From: Hymenobacter radiodurans
Lineage (GTDB): Bacteria; Bacteroidota; Bacteroidia; Cytophagales; Hymenobacteraceae
Direction of reading: 5' to 3'
Length of the DNA stretch: 64,000 nt
NCBI RefSeq assembly: GCF_004355185.1
Contig: NZ_CP037922.1
Location: 1,674,001-1,738,000 of the forward strand
Shown here: positions 46,420 through 58,126 of the stretch, in pieces
Position numbering within the stretch: position 1 is the stretch's first letter
Layout of the letters: every line of letters begins with the position of its first letter
The notes under the pieces: generated by a model
Databases searched by the model: none
The model's input: only the letters and a program-made list of their open reading frames with translations
What the model was told of the DNA's origin: nothing
Position numbers and translations under genes: made by a program

Positions 46420-49400
46420 TTATCTCGCAATGAGGAAGCGGTTGGTCTTGGTTTTGCCATCGGTACTCACCCGATAAAAGTAGGTGCCGGAAGGCAGCGT
46501 AGCTCCTTTCATAGTTACCGACTGCATCTGTCCAGCTACCGCTTCGCCATCGTACAGGGTCGCAACTTTGGCTCCGATTGCGTTGTACACGTCAACCTGT
46601 GCGTGTCCGGTTTTCGCTACCGTGAAGGTGATGGTAGCGTCGGACGTGGTTGGGTTGGGATAAACGCCGGTCGTCAGCTCGTCTTTGGTAGAAGCCCCCC
46701 GCAGTGCGGTTGCTGTGGCATTGACCGCTAGAGGAGCGCAAGCGAGGTTGTTATTATAGGCATCCAGTATTTTGGCATAGCTGAGGGCAGTAGTACGATC
46801 GGCACTCGCTGCTTTCAAATAGTCTTTTGTGCCATTGAAGCAATACTTAGCCAGCAAAGCCTCGGCCTTTATTGCTGCATCGGCGGCCGACGCGCAAGGA
46901 GCCGTTCCCGACTTAATGTTTAGTTGATAAGACATTAAGTGCTTGGCCAGATTGTAAGCCGCATCACTAGCTTTCTGCTTACCGGTTGCGTCCTGCGTGC
47001 TCAGGATTTTCACGGCAGCAGCGCAGTCAGTAAGGGTGAAGCCAGTACACTTCGTGCTACCGGGATTTGACCAGAGTGTGTGGGGCAAATGGTCATCCAG
47101 AATGTAGAAGCCGGCCGCTTTACCACCGTTCTTGAGGGCGGTCTGTACCTGCTTGCCACCTGTGCAAGTGCTCCAGTTTTTCCAGTAGCCGGGCGTGCGG
47201 GCAGTGCCTTGTGGGAAGGTGTTATTCACCAGGAATTTGAGCCGTACCATCGCCGTCGCCCCATATTTGTTGGTTGGTAACTGGATGGCAGTACCAGGCC
47301 CAAACTCCATGCACAGATTTCCTACTGCTTCTCCTTGGTTGTAGTCGCCACCAGTGCCATTTGGGTCATATAATGTCACTGTTTTGAACGTCCCATCTCC
47401 GTTGTCAATTTGCCATACTACGGAGAAACCGGACGGCACATTGAGTTCGCACAAGGTGTAGTTCTTATTGGCACTCAACGTTACACCTGTAAACAACTCG
47501 CTGGAGTTAGTAAGGCTGGTTGTTTCAGACTTAACGGGTGTAGTACCAAAACCCTTAGGTCCATTATAGATTGCGAAGGTGTAGCTTTTTGAGCTATTGA
47601 CCGCTCCGTTTGTTTGTTTGAGCAGCGTAAGTCCACTGCACTCAGCTACATTGACGGTGAGAGTAGCCTCCGTGTCGCAGCTCTTGCTATCAGTATCAGC
47701 ATAAAGGCGCGAAACTGTAGCTGTGAAGCTATGGCCACCGACTTTCACTAATAAGTTATCGAAGACTGTAATAGCATTCCCACCTGCGTCTTTCCACGTT
47801 ACGATATCTCCCTCTTGAGCTCCAATGGCAGTATTGTAGCTACTTAGGGCTACCCCAACCATTTCCTTCTCACAGAAATTTGCGCTCGCGTTTTTGAGAA
47901 CAGGAGCACCCAAAATCTTAATGGTGAGAGTAGTAGAGTTGCTGCAGGAGGTGCTGCCCCGAGTAAGGGTAGCTGTGTAGACGTGAGTACCTACTGCTAA
48001 GTCGCCAGTAGTTGTGACGACATCAGCGCCTTTTTTCCAGACGACAGCATCACCAGTTACAGCCCCAATGGCACCATTGTAGTCGCTTAGTGTAGTATTG
48101 CTTTGCATATCGTTGCAGAAATCCACGCTTTTGGCGGTCAATTCAGGCAACGGTTTGACCGTCAGCGTCCCCTCAGCCTCAGCGGAGCAACCAGTAGTCT
48201 TATTGGTTACAACGGCTTTGTATTTATCGCCATTTACGGCATCAGCTTTGGCAACGAGGTAGCTGCTATTGGTTGCGCCTGTGATGATGTTGCCATTCTT
48301 ATACCACTGGTAGCTGTACACGCTTGCATCGTTCGGCGTGGCTTGGAACATAGCGTCTTCAGCTACACATTTCGCTACATCAGCAACGGCCGCATTTGGT
48401 AAAGCGTTTACCTTCAGTGTCCCACTGCCAGGCGCTGAACACAAGGTCAGTATGTTCGTGACAACGCTTTTATAGACGTCGTTATGCATAGCCGCCGTTA
48501 CCGCCATCACAGTATAACTGCTGCCAGTTGCTCCCCCGATGATGTTACCATTCTTATACCACTGGTAGCTATAGACAGCAGCATCGTTGGGCATAGCTTG
48601 AAACGTGGCGTTTTCACCCACGCACTTGGTCACGTCCGCGACCGAGGATTCAGGTAAGGCGTTTACCTTCAATGTCCCTTCAGCTTCTGCCGAACAGCTA
48701 GTGCTTTTGTTTGTCACTATGGCCTTGTACTTGTCCCCATCCACAGCAGTAGCTTTAGCGACGAGGTAGCTGCTGGTAGTCGCGCCCGTGATGATGCTGC
48801 CGTTCTTGTACCACTGATAACTGTAGACTCCAGCGTCGTTCGGCGTAGCCTGGAAAGTTGCGTCTTCACCCGCGCATTTGGCTACATCAGCTACTGCTGC
48901 ATTTGGAAGTGGATTTACCTTCAGTGTTCCTTCAGCCTCAGCGGAGCAACCAGTGGTCTTGTTGGTGATCACAGCCTTATACTTGTCGCCATCGGCGGCA
49001 TTGGCTTTAGCAACGAGATAGCTGCTATTAGTTGCATCTGAAATGATAGTGCCATTCTTATACCACTGGTAGCTGTACACGCTCGCATCGTTCGGCGTAG
49101 CCTGGAATGTGGCATCCTCGCCTATACACTTCGCTACATCGGCTACTGCCGCCGCTGGCAGAGAATTAACTTGCAGTGTGCCACTACCTTCGCCTGGGCA
49201 CTGAGTAGAGATGTTCGTGACAACGCTTTTGTAGACGTCGTTATTCATAGTAGCAGTCACGGTTGAAACCGTGTAGCTGCTGTTGGTCGCTCCCCCGATA
49301 ATAGTACCGTTTTTATACCACTGGTAGCTATAAGTAGCAGCATCGTTGGGCATGGCTTGAAACGTGGCGTTTTCGCCCACGCACTTCGTTACATCCGCGA

Positions 49401-50536
49401 CTGATACTATGGGTACCGGATTTATAGAGATGGATTTGGATACCTGATCGGAAGAACATTGGCTGTTACCCGTCAAACCCTGATTGGTAACAATTACGCT
49501 ATAGGTTCCACCTGTGCTAACAGTAATGCTGGGGTCGGTAGAGGTAAAGCCGCCAGGGCCCGTCCAACTGTACGTATAAGGTGCCGCACCACCGGTAACA
49601 GCGGCCGTTAGTGTGCTGGAGCCGCAGCCTGGGGTTACGTTGATAGCTACTTGAGGCTTGCTGAAGAAATTGCCTAATAAGAAGTCTCCAGGGTAGCCGT
49701 AATCTCCTGCGACACGCGGGTTTCCAACATGAAAGAGGTAAAGCAACCGTCGATGCCAGCTAGTGAACACAAGTTCACGCCTCCTTCGAAGAAAGCACCC
49801 GCCGGAAACTTATTCGTGGTACCATCTTTAGGTTGATAGGGCCAAGGTGAATCAACTTCGGTGGTGTTGACGGTGGCAAAATAATTAGCGGAAGTAAGTG
49901 TGATCGACTGCAGTGTGCCGCCCTTCTGATCTCCGCCAGTTCCTACCCACTCATAAGCTGTAATTTCAGCAGCGCCACCGCCGTTGGTGAAATTGCTAAT
50001 TAATAGTAGGTCACCAACTGTATGAGTGCCGTTGAACTTTCCTCCACTACCGAGGGAGACATTACTTTTAAATAACCAAAAGCCAATCGCCGCATCTCCA
50101 TTAACTGCATAGCGGTCAGCAAAAAAGTAAAGATTACAGCCATAGAGTGCTGCACCCCCATCCAAAATATCACCCTTATCTGTGGGAGTACCCGATGTAT
50201 ATAGCCAGGAGCTAATATCATTGTCGTCTTTGGAGCCACCGCCAGTAAAAATCTTTTCGCCCCCTACACCATCCTGTTGGACCCCAGTGCTAACTGTTGC
50301 CCCGAAGTGCCATTATGAATCAGGTTCCAGTCGTCGGGAGGGTTTGGATTTACTGCAATAGCATTCCCATCCAGCTCAAATCCGGCAGCTACTTGCGCCT
50401 GTGTAATAGAGCTAAAGCTTAAAAGCAGCAATAAGGCACCAATAAGAACGCGCCAACACTTGACGGCTGGAGCAGGTAAGGAATTGGGGTAGGATGTACA
50501 ACCAATAACCCCATTGTTAATGGAGAGCTTTCCCAT
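46420..50536 (-). CDS. Type IX-secreted repeat protein with Ig-like array (two frameshifts)
   Basis: Repaired length is 1372 residues. Residues 1-48 are a signal peptide (LIGALLLLLSFSSITQAQ). After an N-terminal domain (GFELDGNAIAVNPNP) come Ig/PKD-like modules, five near-identical 84-85-residue repeats (VADVAKC.GEDATFQATPNDA..YSYQWYKNG), two further modules, a TPGYWKNW region and a type IX sorting domain (GVYPNPTTSDATITF...GTYFYRVSTDG). Breaks at about 50300-50303 (C4 to C5) and 49684-49690 are repaired by one base each. It probably is a surface adhesin or matrix protein secreted through the outer membrane; the partner is unknown. Confidence 0.85.
48150..49416 (-). repeat. Five tandem ~252-bp coding repeats
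   Basis: Within the type IX protein, five in-frame units of 84-85 codons follow each other. All contain the words CVGENATFQAMPNDA or close variants, YSYQWYKNG, and end in GTL(K/Q)VN(P/A/S)LP. Units are alike at the DNA level too, so they can expand, contract or be collapsed in assembly. Confidence 0.9.
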
Positions 50537-51640
50537 AATAGTAAGGTGTGTGGAAATGAGGGGTAGAACAAAGTATCAGGTTCGCTGCTGAGCAGCTCAC
50601 CAAGGCACACCCTTACAGGCGTCGGCCTCGGACACAAGAGCAAATGCACCACTAGCAATCACTGGGGCTAGTGGTTGGCACAACGCTACGCCAGCTACTA
50701 CACCAGATTTTGGTGGATCAAACGCGGGCTTCCTCGAATGAAATGCTACTTATAAAGCGAGGGCTAAAAGGCAGAGATGCCTCCAGCACGAAATGTCTCC
50801 TTGGACGTGAGTAAGCCTTGGAGGAGACTACTTGTAAGGCTGCTGATACTATCTACTTAAAATAGTAGCTCACCTTGTTGCGCCTTTTGCTGCTTTACAG
50901 GAGTGTAAAAGGGCCTTTCAGAGATGGCCCTAGTAAAGCTGACCTGGTTATTGTTTTGAGCCTAGTCAGTTTCGCGTAATAAAGCAAAAACAAAGGGTGC
51001 CTAAAAACCTTACCATTGCCGTCGCAAGAGTAAGAAACTACACTGATAAAATAGCCCTTAATAAAATTAGAGCTTAATAATTGATGAATGTTTTTTTCGA
51101 TTATTGATCTGGTCAATACTTGAACTTTATTAATACTCAAGCAATAATCGAAGGCGAGGTGCCGCAAAAAAACACAACAGTGATCCACATAAAGAAATCA
51201 CCATACCAGCAAGGGTTAGCTGTTTCGGGAAGTCTTTGTTGATAGAATAATCTAAATTAAACAAATAATAATCTTATGCAATAGTAAATTGATTAATTAT
51301 TAATGATAAATTATTCTTTATATAATGTTCAAAAAATATATAACTATAGTAAGTAAAAACGCATTCGTAATCGATTGATTAAATGCGTTTGCTATAATCT
51401 CCGTTGGTAGCACCATTCAGTTGCCTTATCCTATTCCTGAGCCTAACGAAGTGACGCTTCCTGCTTCAACCATAGTAGGTCTATAATTCAATTTTATTCT
51501 GGACTAATACGGCAATTATGTAATAGTTTTTGTGCATAATGGTTGGAACAATAGGTAGAGATTCAGGCGGCCTTATTGAAGATAATATAACTGTACAGTA
51601 TGTGTTCATACTGTAAGCACGAAAAGCCAGACGTAAACGG
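50537..51640. other. Long intergenic region upstream of the repeat protein
   Basis: This gap of about 1.1 kb is the longest in the window. It contains a GATACTTTG sequence (one base off a -7 element) near 50574-50584, a 9-base stem hairpin ACCACTAGC/GCTAGTGGT at 50648-50675, a small hairpin with AGGGCC/GGCCCT at about 50908-50930, and an AT-rich stretch around 51050-51400. The longest reading frame here (50895-51188, minus) looks random. No RNA family is recognised, but the leader of the adhesin gene may be regulated here. Confidence 0.5.
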
Positions 51641-51696
51641 ACTATAACCGAGAGAAGCCCCCAGAACCAGTTCTGGGGGCTTTTCTCGGTTATAGT
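51641..51696 (-). terminator. Long palindromic terminator at the end of mutM
   Basis: ACTATAACCGAGA(G/A)AAGCCCCCAGAAC and its reverse complement form 27-base arms with one mismatch and a 2-base loop. The right arm overlaps the last codons and stop of mutM. The core AAGCCCCCAG is the dispersed motif. Long perfect palindromes like this may also act as protein-binding sites. Confidence 0.75.
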
Positions 51697-52505
51697 ATCT
51701 GGCAGCGCGAACACACATACGTAGCTCGCCCACCCACATAGCTTTTATCAATTAGCGTTTTAGGATGGCGGGGACAAAACTTGTGCTGCTCCGAGCCGGG
51801 CGTGGCGGAGTCGTCCCACTCGCGGGCGTGGATGAGGAAGGAAGCTGGAAAGTGCCGATACGTAGCCTCGTGCTGAATGGCAGTTTGCAACACTAGCTGA
51901 ATAGCTGCACTCAGGGCCTTGAATTCCTTATCACCTAGTGAGTTGGCGACTCGTTCGGGATGAATCTTGGCCTGAAACAATACCTCATCCACAATCCAGT
52001 TTCCTAGTCCTGCCGTGATGCGCTGATCAAGCAGCAGAGGCTTGAGAATGGTCTTTTTGCCCCCCAGTGCTTGCTTGAGATAGGGGGCGCTTACGTCGAG
52101 GGCATCGGGGCCTAGCTTCTTGGCTTGCTGGTACGCTTCTACGCTCTCGGCCAGACGAATGCGCCCGAACTTGCGGGGGTCGATGAAGGCCACGCGCAGG
52201 CCGTCGGCCAGGTGCAGAGCCACGCGAGTGAAGCGGGGCGCGTCGTGGTCGTCGCGGTAGGCACCTACATCGCCGGTCATGCCAAAGTGCAGGGCCAGCA
52301 CGGCGCCATCATTCAGCTCCAGAAAACAGTTTTTGCCAATACGGCGGGTGGCCGTTACCTGCCGGCCGACCACGCGCTGGCGGAGCGTGTCCTCGTCCGC
52401 GCCCAGCACATGAGCGTCGCGCACTTCAAAGGCAGTAATCGGTTGATGAAGAATAATGTCGTCGAGAAACCGGCGGTAGGTTTCTACTTCGGGTAGTTCG
52501 GGCAA
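51690..52505 (-). CDS. mutM: DNA-formamidopyrimidine glycosylase
   Basis: The enzyme removes oxidised purines and cuts the strand by its N-terminal proline. The active start is inferred to be TTG at 52505, because processing must leave P2-E3 of (M)PELPEVETYRR, and no in-frame ATG sits there. The helix-two-turn-helix segment GLGNWIVDEVLFQAKIHPE and the C-terminal zinc finger CPRH...CSRC are present. The second finger ligand is His rather than the usual Cys. Length 271. A long palindromic terminator overlaps the stop. Confidence 0.9.
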   Translation of the reverse strand: MPELPEVETYRRFLDDIILHQPITAFEVRDAHVLGADEDTLRQRVVGRQVTATRRIGKNCFLELNDGAVLALHFGMTGDVGAYRDDHDAPRFTRVALHLADGLRVAFIDPRKFGRIRLAESVEAYQQAKKLGPDALDVSAPYLKQALGGKKTILKPLLLDQRITAGLGNWIVDEVLFQAKIHPERVANSLGDKEFKALSAAIQLVLQTAIQHEATYRHFPASFLIHAREWDDSATPGSEQHKFCPRHPKTLIDKSYVGGRATYVCSRCQIL

Positions 52506-52636
52506 TGAGGTAAGGAACTTAGATGGGGTAAAAACCAAAAAATGCCCTTGGGGGGCATTTTTCAAAGAATCAGCATTCTATTAACCAACTTTCCCACCGG
52601 AAGTTCCGATCAGTAAAGACCAGTTTGGTACTTGCT

Positions 52637-53536
52637 CTAAATTCGCATGGTGCCTACGGCGACCACTACGGCGGTGCCCCCAATTTGCACCATCTCAATC
52701 GACTCGTGCGAGCCCCGCACACTCACTTGCACCGTGCCAGGGCGGTCGAGCCAATGGCCCTGCTCCGCCACAAAATTGAGGGTATCGAGGTAGCGATAAT
52801 GCCAAAGATAAGCGGCCATGCCGCCCGTTGCCGAGCCCGTAACGGGGTCTTCAATAGTATCGGGCGGTACACCGAAGTGGCGGGCGAAGGTGTGCCCAGC
52901 CTTGGTAGCGCCGCCCAGACAGAAAAGATGAGGACTAAAGAAGTCACTGGAGGCGCGGTACTTACGGAAAGACACTGGCTCGGGAGGAGTAGCGCGGCGC
53001 AGGGCATCGTGGTTGCGGAGCAGCACCATGAGCTGCGGAGTGCCGGTGCTCACTGTCTGGATGAGGGCGCCGGGATACAGGTCGTCGGGGGTGAGACCAA
53101 AGAAGGGCATCACCACTTCTGGCTCGTGCACCGCACCGAAGACCGGGCGGCGCTGAGTCATGACAACGTGCATGGGTTTTTGCCCCCCAGGCGCCAATAC
53201 ATCAATCTGAATGGGGCCTTCCTGCAATTCCAACTGCAAAGTGGTGTGAATGCCGGCTAGCGGCAGGCGACCCGCATAAATAAGAGCCGTAATAGCCGCA
53301 ATAGTAGGGTGGCCGGCCAGCGGCAATTCTTCCGCAGGGGTAAAATAGCGCAGACCAAAATCGGCAGTGGCCGAACGACGCACGAATACGGTTTCGGATT
53401 GGTTGAACTCGCGGGCAACCTTCTGCATGGTTTCCGGCGAAAGTTCATCCGCATCAAACACCACCGCACACGGGTTGCCGCTCAGCGCTGTTTGGGTAAA
53501 GGCATCGACAAGCAAAAAGGGGTAGGAAACGGGCAT
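52637..53536 (-). CDS. PhzF-family isomerase/epimerase-like protein
   Basis: The 299-residue protein has the double diaminopimelate-epimerase-like fold: DAFTQTALSGNPCAVV, FNQSETVFV with the catalytic Glu, PAEELPLAGHPTIAA and the C-terminal half with DPVTGSATGGMAAY. PhzF members are isomerases of various amino or keto acids; phenazine genes are absent, so a specific substrate is not assigned. Monocistronic; motif copy in APGGQKPMH (53183-53188). Confidence 0.9.
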   Translation of the reverse strand: MPVSYPFLLVDAFTQTALSGNPCAVVFDADELSPETMQKVAREFNQSETVFVRRSATADFGLRYFTPAEELPLAGHPTIAAITALIYAGRLPLAGIHTTLQLELQEGPIQIDVLAPGGQKPMHVVMTQRRPVFGAVHEPEVVMPFFGLTPDDLYPGALIQTVSTGTPQLMVLLRNHDALRRATPPEPVSFRKYRASSDFFSPHLFCLGGATKAGHTFARHFGVPPDTIEDPVTGSATGGMAAYLWHYRYLDTLNFVAEQGHWLDRPGTVQVSVRGSHESIEMVQIGGTAVVVAVGTMRI

Positions 53537-53586
53537 AGGCGCGGCAGGAACGGAACCTCTAAGGTAGGAAGAGTCGGGGAGTTAGA

Positions 53587-53627
53587 TATAAAAAAAAGCT
53601 AATTCCTCGAGAGAGGAATTAGCTTTA
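53587..53627 (-). terminator. Terminator of the secreted zinc peptidase gene
   Basis: AAAGCTAATTCCTC, loop GAGA, GAGGAATTAGCTTT: a 14-base perfect stem with an AT-rich flank, 22 bases after the gene's stop. Confidence 0.85.
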
Positions 53628-53647
53628 GACAAAAACTCAACCAAGAC

Positions 53648-54534
53648 TTAGGAAGGGTCGGAAAGGCGGCCTACCTGCTCACCATCGGTATCATAAACGC
53701 CACCGTTGGCGCTGACATACAGGCGGCGCTGTTGCCCATCGGTAAGCACATACGGAAACGTGCGGCTGCCGGAGCGTGTCAGGCGGCCCACCACCTGCGC
53801 CGAGCGACTGTTGCGCCCCAGGCGCACTACACTAAGACGGTCAGTTAAATAGTATTGCTCATCGGGGTAGTCGCGGAAGGTAATTTTACCAATTACGCTT
53901 ACCATGGAGCTAGTCGTTTGCACGGGAGTAACCGGCGGATTGCGTTGGGTAAGCACCGCCGGCGCAGCAGAGGGCGCAGAAGCATTACGGCTAGCTACAA
54001 TCTGTCCGTTGGCACGCTGCCAGCCCTCTCCAATAGCCTTGAGGCGGGTAGGACGGCCAGGGTGCGTAGCTGATGCTTGATCATCGGCAATGACGGCCAT
54101 AGCGGCCTGCGCCTGGGCTAAGCTAGCGCCCATCTTGCGCAGCACAAAGCCCGAAAACTCATCGGCCTCCAGCTCGTCGGTAGGGTTGCTGCCGCCGGCG
54201 CGCAAGGTATGACCATTGAGGTGATGACCCATCTCGTGGGCCAGAATGCTGATACCTGCCCAGTCAGTGCGACCGGCCTGGTTCACAGCCCCCACAAACT
54301 GCGGGTTATAGAGCAAATAGCGCTGGCCGTTGTACACCACTGCCGCCGCATTTTGCACTTCGGTAGTGGAACGCAGCTCGAAGCGGGGCTTCAAACCTAC
54401 CACATCCGTGATTTCGCGCAGCACATCGCGCTGGCCACCCGTACTCGATTGGGCCGTAGCTACGGTACCCGATAAAAAAAGCCCCCAGCAAGCAACAGGC
54501 CTGCAAAACGGCGGAAGATGCGGTTGGTTTTCAT
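53648..54534 (-). CDS. Secreted M48-type zinc metallopeptidase with SH3-like tail (frameshifted)
   Basis: Repaired length is 295 residues. The true start is the ATG at 54534, giving a signal peptide MKTNRIFRRFAGLLLAGGLF...ATAQ if the C5 at 54482-54486 is C6. The catalytic motif is HEMGHHLNGH with DELEADEFSGFVL (third ligand), typical of M48-like peptidases. A Ser/Ala-rich linker precedes a C-terminal beta domain (KITFRDYPDEQYYLTDRLSVVRLGRNSR). The substrate is unknown. It is monocistronic. Confidence 0.82.
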
Positions 54535-54763
54535 AGATAAAGCTTGATAAAGTTGACGCTTCACAAAGGCAACTTTCCGGCCAGAGGCACAAAGCAGTCA
54601 GCTTGTCAGCGGTTCGAAATCATAACGTTATCTGGGGGCTTTTCGTTTGAAAAACGTAGAAAAAGTAAAATTTAGTTGTCGAGCTATAAAGTAGTTAGGC
54701 GAAGGCAACCTATAGCACTATAATGAGCCGCTTGGCATGACCGGCTGGATTTGGGACGGGGCG

Positions 54764-56553
54764 TTACGCTAAAGCTGGTACGCCTTCGGTGGGGGCATTG
54801 GTCGTGCGTTCGCCAATTTGCTGGCGCCACATGGCGTAATACAACCCTTTGGTAGCCAGTAGCTCAGCGTGGCGACCTTGCTCGGCAATGCGGCCGCGCT
54901 CCAATACATAGATGCGGTCGGCGTGGAGCACAGTGCTGAGGCGGTGGGCAATGAGAATAGTGATGTGCTGGCGCGAACCGGATAACTCCCGCACCGTCTG
55001 GCTGATTTCCTCCTCCGTAAGCGAGTCAAGAGAAGAGGTGGCTTCGTCGAAAACCAGTAACGTTGGACGGCGCAACAAAGCCCTGGCAATACTCAAACGC
55101 TGCTTTTCGCCCCCGAGACCTTCACGCCCCCTTCCCCGATGACAGTGTCCAAGCCCTGCGGGGCGCGGGCCAGCAATGAGTCGGCGGCGGCTTGATGTAG
55201 TGCACGGAGACACTCTTCGTCGGTGGCTTGGGGTGCAACGAATAGAAGGTTTTCGCGGATGGTGCCAGCGAATAACTGGGTATCCTGCGTCACAAAACCA
55301 ATCTGCTCGCGCAACTGGTCGAGGTCGAGCTCATCGCCAGGCAAATCGTTGTAAAGAATCTGGCCGCTGGCTGGTGGATACAGACCCACGAGTAGCTTCA
55401 CTAAAGTCGTTTTGCCCGAACCAGAAGGCCCCACGAACGCAATGGTTTCGCCGAGCTTGGTGTCAAAAGAAATACCATCCAGCGCCGCGTTATTGGCCGA
55501 CAAATGCTGAAAGCGGACATCAGCAAAACGAAGCGTTTGGATTTGCTCAATGCGCTTCGGATTGCTGGGTTTTACCTCCTTCGGCGTATCCAGAATCTGC
55601 TGGTAATTAGCTAATGAAGCCTCAGTTTCGCGGTAGATATTGATGATGTTGCCTAGCTCCTGCAAAGGGCCAAAAATGAAGAAAGAGTAGATGAAGAGCG
55701 AGAAGAATTCGCCCACCGTAATGCGCCCGTTGACCACCAGAAACAGCATGAGCAGCAGTATGCCGTTGCGCAGCAAGTTCACGAACGTACCCTGAATAAA
55801 TGACAGGGAGCGGATGTAGCGCACCTTCTTCAGCTCCAGCTTCAGAATCTTGTCGGTGGTGGCATTGAGGCGCAAAGTTTCTTGTTGGCCCAGGCCCAGG
55901 CTTTTCACCAATTCAATGTTGCGCAAGCTCTCCGTAGTAGCACCAGCCAAGGCGGTGGTTTCGGCTACAATTGTCTTCTGTAATACCTTGATTTTCTTGC
56001 TTAACACGGAGCTGAGAATACCCAGCAACGGTATGGTAAGAAAGTACACCGGCGCGATAACCCAGTACACCGTAATGGCATACACGACCACGAAAATAAT
56101 GCCTACCAACGAGGTAAAAAGCACATTTACAAAGCTTTGAATAAGCTTCTCCACGTCGGAGCGTACCTTTTGCAGCTTGCCTAAGGTTTCGCCGGAGCGC
56201 TGATCTTCGAATACCTGATAAGGCAATTCGAGCGAGTGGCGTAGGCCGTCGGAATACAGTTGGGCGCCCAAGCGCTGAGTGATGACGTTGACGTAGTAAT
56301 CTTGGAAGTTTTTGGCAATCCGTGACACCATGGCCACACCCATGGCAGCTAGAATCAGCGTGCCAGCGCCGCGGATGAAGGTGCCCGCGTTGATGTCGTG
56401 TAGCTCGCCGCCGGGTTGCACCACGTACTGGTCAATAATTTTGCGGAAAATCCAGGGGTCGAGGAGCGAGAAAATCTGGTTGACGGCTGCCAGAGCCAAC
56501 GCCAACGCCAATAGACCTCGGTATTGACGCAGATAAGAATAAAGTAGGCGCAT
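54764..56553 (-). CDS. ABC exporter, transmembrane plus ATPase (frameshifted)
   Basis: The repaired 596-residue protein is a type IV ABC half-transporter: six membrane helices in residues 1-310, then the ATPase with Walker A GPSGSGKTT, Q-loop, the signature VSGGEKQRLSIARALL, Walker B LLVFDEATSSLD and H-loop AHRLS. The frame breaks exactly in the signature at the C5 at 55110-55114; one base restores VSGGEKQRL. It probably exports lipids or drugs as a homodimer. It lies 73 bases after the RND outer-membrane factor gene and could belong to the same transcript. Confidence 0.9.
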
Positions 56554-56626
56554 GGAAGGGGAGAGTTATGGCTGAAAAGCTGCGAGCCTGAGTAGAAGTT
56601 TAAGAAAAGCCCGAGCAATACCCAAT

Positions 56627-58092
56627 TTACTCCCAACTTCCTCCCAAAGCCCGCACCAATTGCACCGTATAGCGCAGCTGATTGGCTTGAGTTTGAACGC
56701 GCTGACGCGCCGCATTCAGCGTAATCCGATCGGCATCAACTACCTGAAAATAATCGGCGAGGCCGCGGCGGTAGCGTTCCAAGGTGAGGCGCCCGGCTTG
56801 TCGGGCAGCGGTGAGGGCGCGTTGCTGGGCGGCGAGCTGAGCAGTGGTTTGCTGCACATCGGCGAGGGCCGTTTCTACTTCCTGAAAAGCCACCAGGGCC
56901 GTTTGGCGGTACTCGGCTGCCTGGGCGTCATAGCGCGCCTGCGCAATCTGTTGGTTGGCCCGCAAGCGGCCGCCGTTGAACACCGGAATTGATATGCCGC
57001 CGCCCAAATAGTAGGTGTAGTTATCCGAAATCTTCGGCAAATCGCGAAGCTCGGCGGCTTGGGGACCGATGAAGCCATTGAGTAGAAGCGTTGGCAGACG
57101 GGCCAGGCGGGCAGCATCCACGCGGGCGTCAGTAGCCGCCAGCAGACGCTCGGCCTGGAGTAAGTCGGGACGAGTGGTGAGCAGGGCGGCGGGCACGGAG
57201 GCAGGCACCTGGGGGGCATTTAGCGGCCCGCGCCGCGGCATTACGCTAAACGTGCTGGCCGACTGCCCCGTGATGGTTGCCAAGGCAGCTTCGAGGCCTT
57301 TGCGCTGGCGTTGGGCATCGAAAAAGCTGGCCTCGACGGTGGCCAATTCGGTTTCGGCGCGGCGCACGGCTATTTCGTTATCGACGCCGGCCGTGAAGCG
57401 GGCATTGGTAAGTGCCAAGCTTTGCCGACGAGCCAGCAAGGTGCTGTCGAGCACGGCCAATTCGGCGTCGAGGCCACGAATACCGAAGTAATACGTGGCG
57501 GCATCGGCAGTCAGGCTGAGTTGTACGGTGCGCAACTCGGCTTCGCTGGCTTCCGATTCAGCTTTGGCCGCTTGCACACCCCGGCGCAAACGGCCCCAGA
57601 CATCTACCTCGTAGCTCACATTGAGCGGCACATAGTATTGTGTTTGGGTAATGCCATTGGCTGTGGTGGCACCCCCAGTTTCGCCCCCCGCAGCAAATGG
57701 CAACGGCCGCAAACCCGATAGGCGAGTGAGATAAGCCTGCGGATCAATGGTGACTTCCGGCTGCCGCGTGGACGTAGCGACGCGAATGGCGGCGCGGGCT
57801 TCATCCACGCGAGCTACGGCGGCTTTCACGCTAAAATTGCCCCCAGCGTTTGTTCGGCTAGCTTGGTGAGCTCAGGGTCGTTGAACACCGTCCACCAAGC
57901 CGGTATGGCGGGCTGCTGCTTTGCGCTCACGGATGCGGGTGCAGGGGGTGCAGTTGGGGCCGTCGTGCTGGAGCCGTTTTTCCACGCAGGCGGCGCCGAC
58001 ACTTCGGGAGCTTGGTAGCGCGGCGACCGGGCACAACCCATCAAGCCACTAAGTAGCAACAGCGGTAGGAATAGATAGGGAAAAATCCTCAT
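56627..58092 (-). CDS. RND efflux outer-membrane factor, NodT/TolC family (frameshifted)
   Basis: The repaired 488-residue lipoprotein (lipobox SGLMGCARS) is a TolC-like channel: coiled helices, the outer membrane factor repeat VNVSYEVDVWGRLRRGVQAAKAE and a second half with LTTRPDLLQAERLLAATDARVDAARLARLP. The frame breaks in the C5 run at 57840-57844; one base makes QTLGGNFSVKAAVARVDEARA. It is the outer membrane part of the pump encoded upstream. Confidence 0.9.
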
Positions 58093-58126
58093 GCAGGGTG
58101 ACGAACGGTGAATCCCAGGCGGGAGG

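Noticed and set aside
48150..49416. Repeated blocks as a possible CRISPR array
   Set aside because: They are in-frame coding repeats of 252 bases with no short spacers.
50895..51188. Minus-strand 97-codon frame in the long gap
   Set aside because: No ribosome-binding context, no domain, and amino-acid use unlike the neighbours. It appears to be chance in AT-rich DNA.
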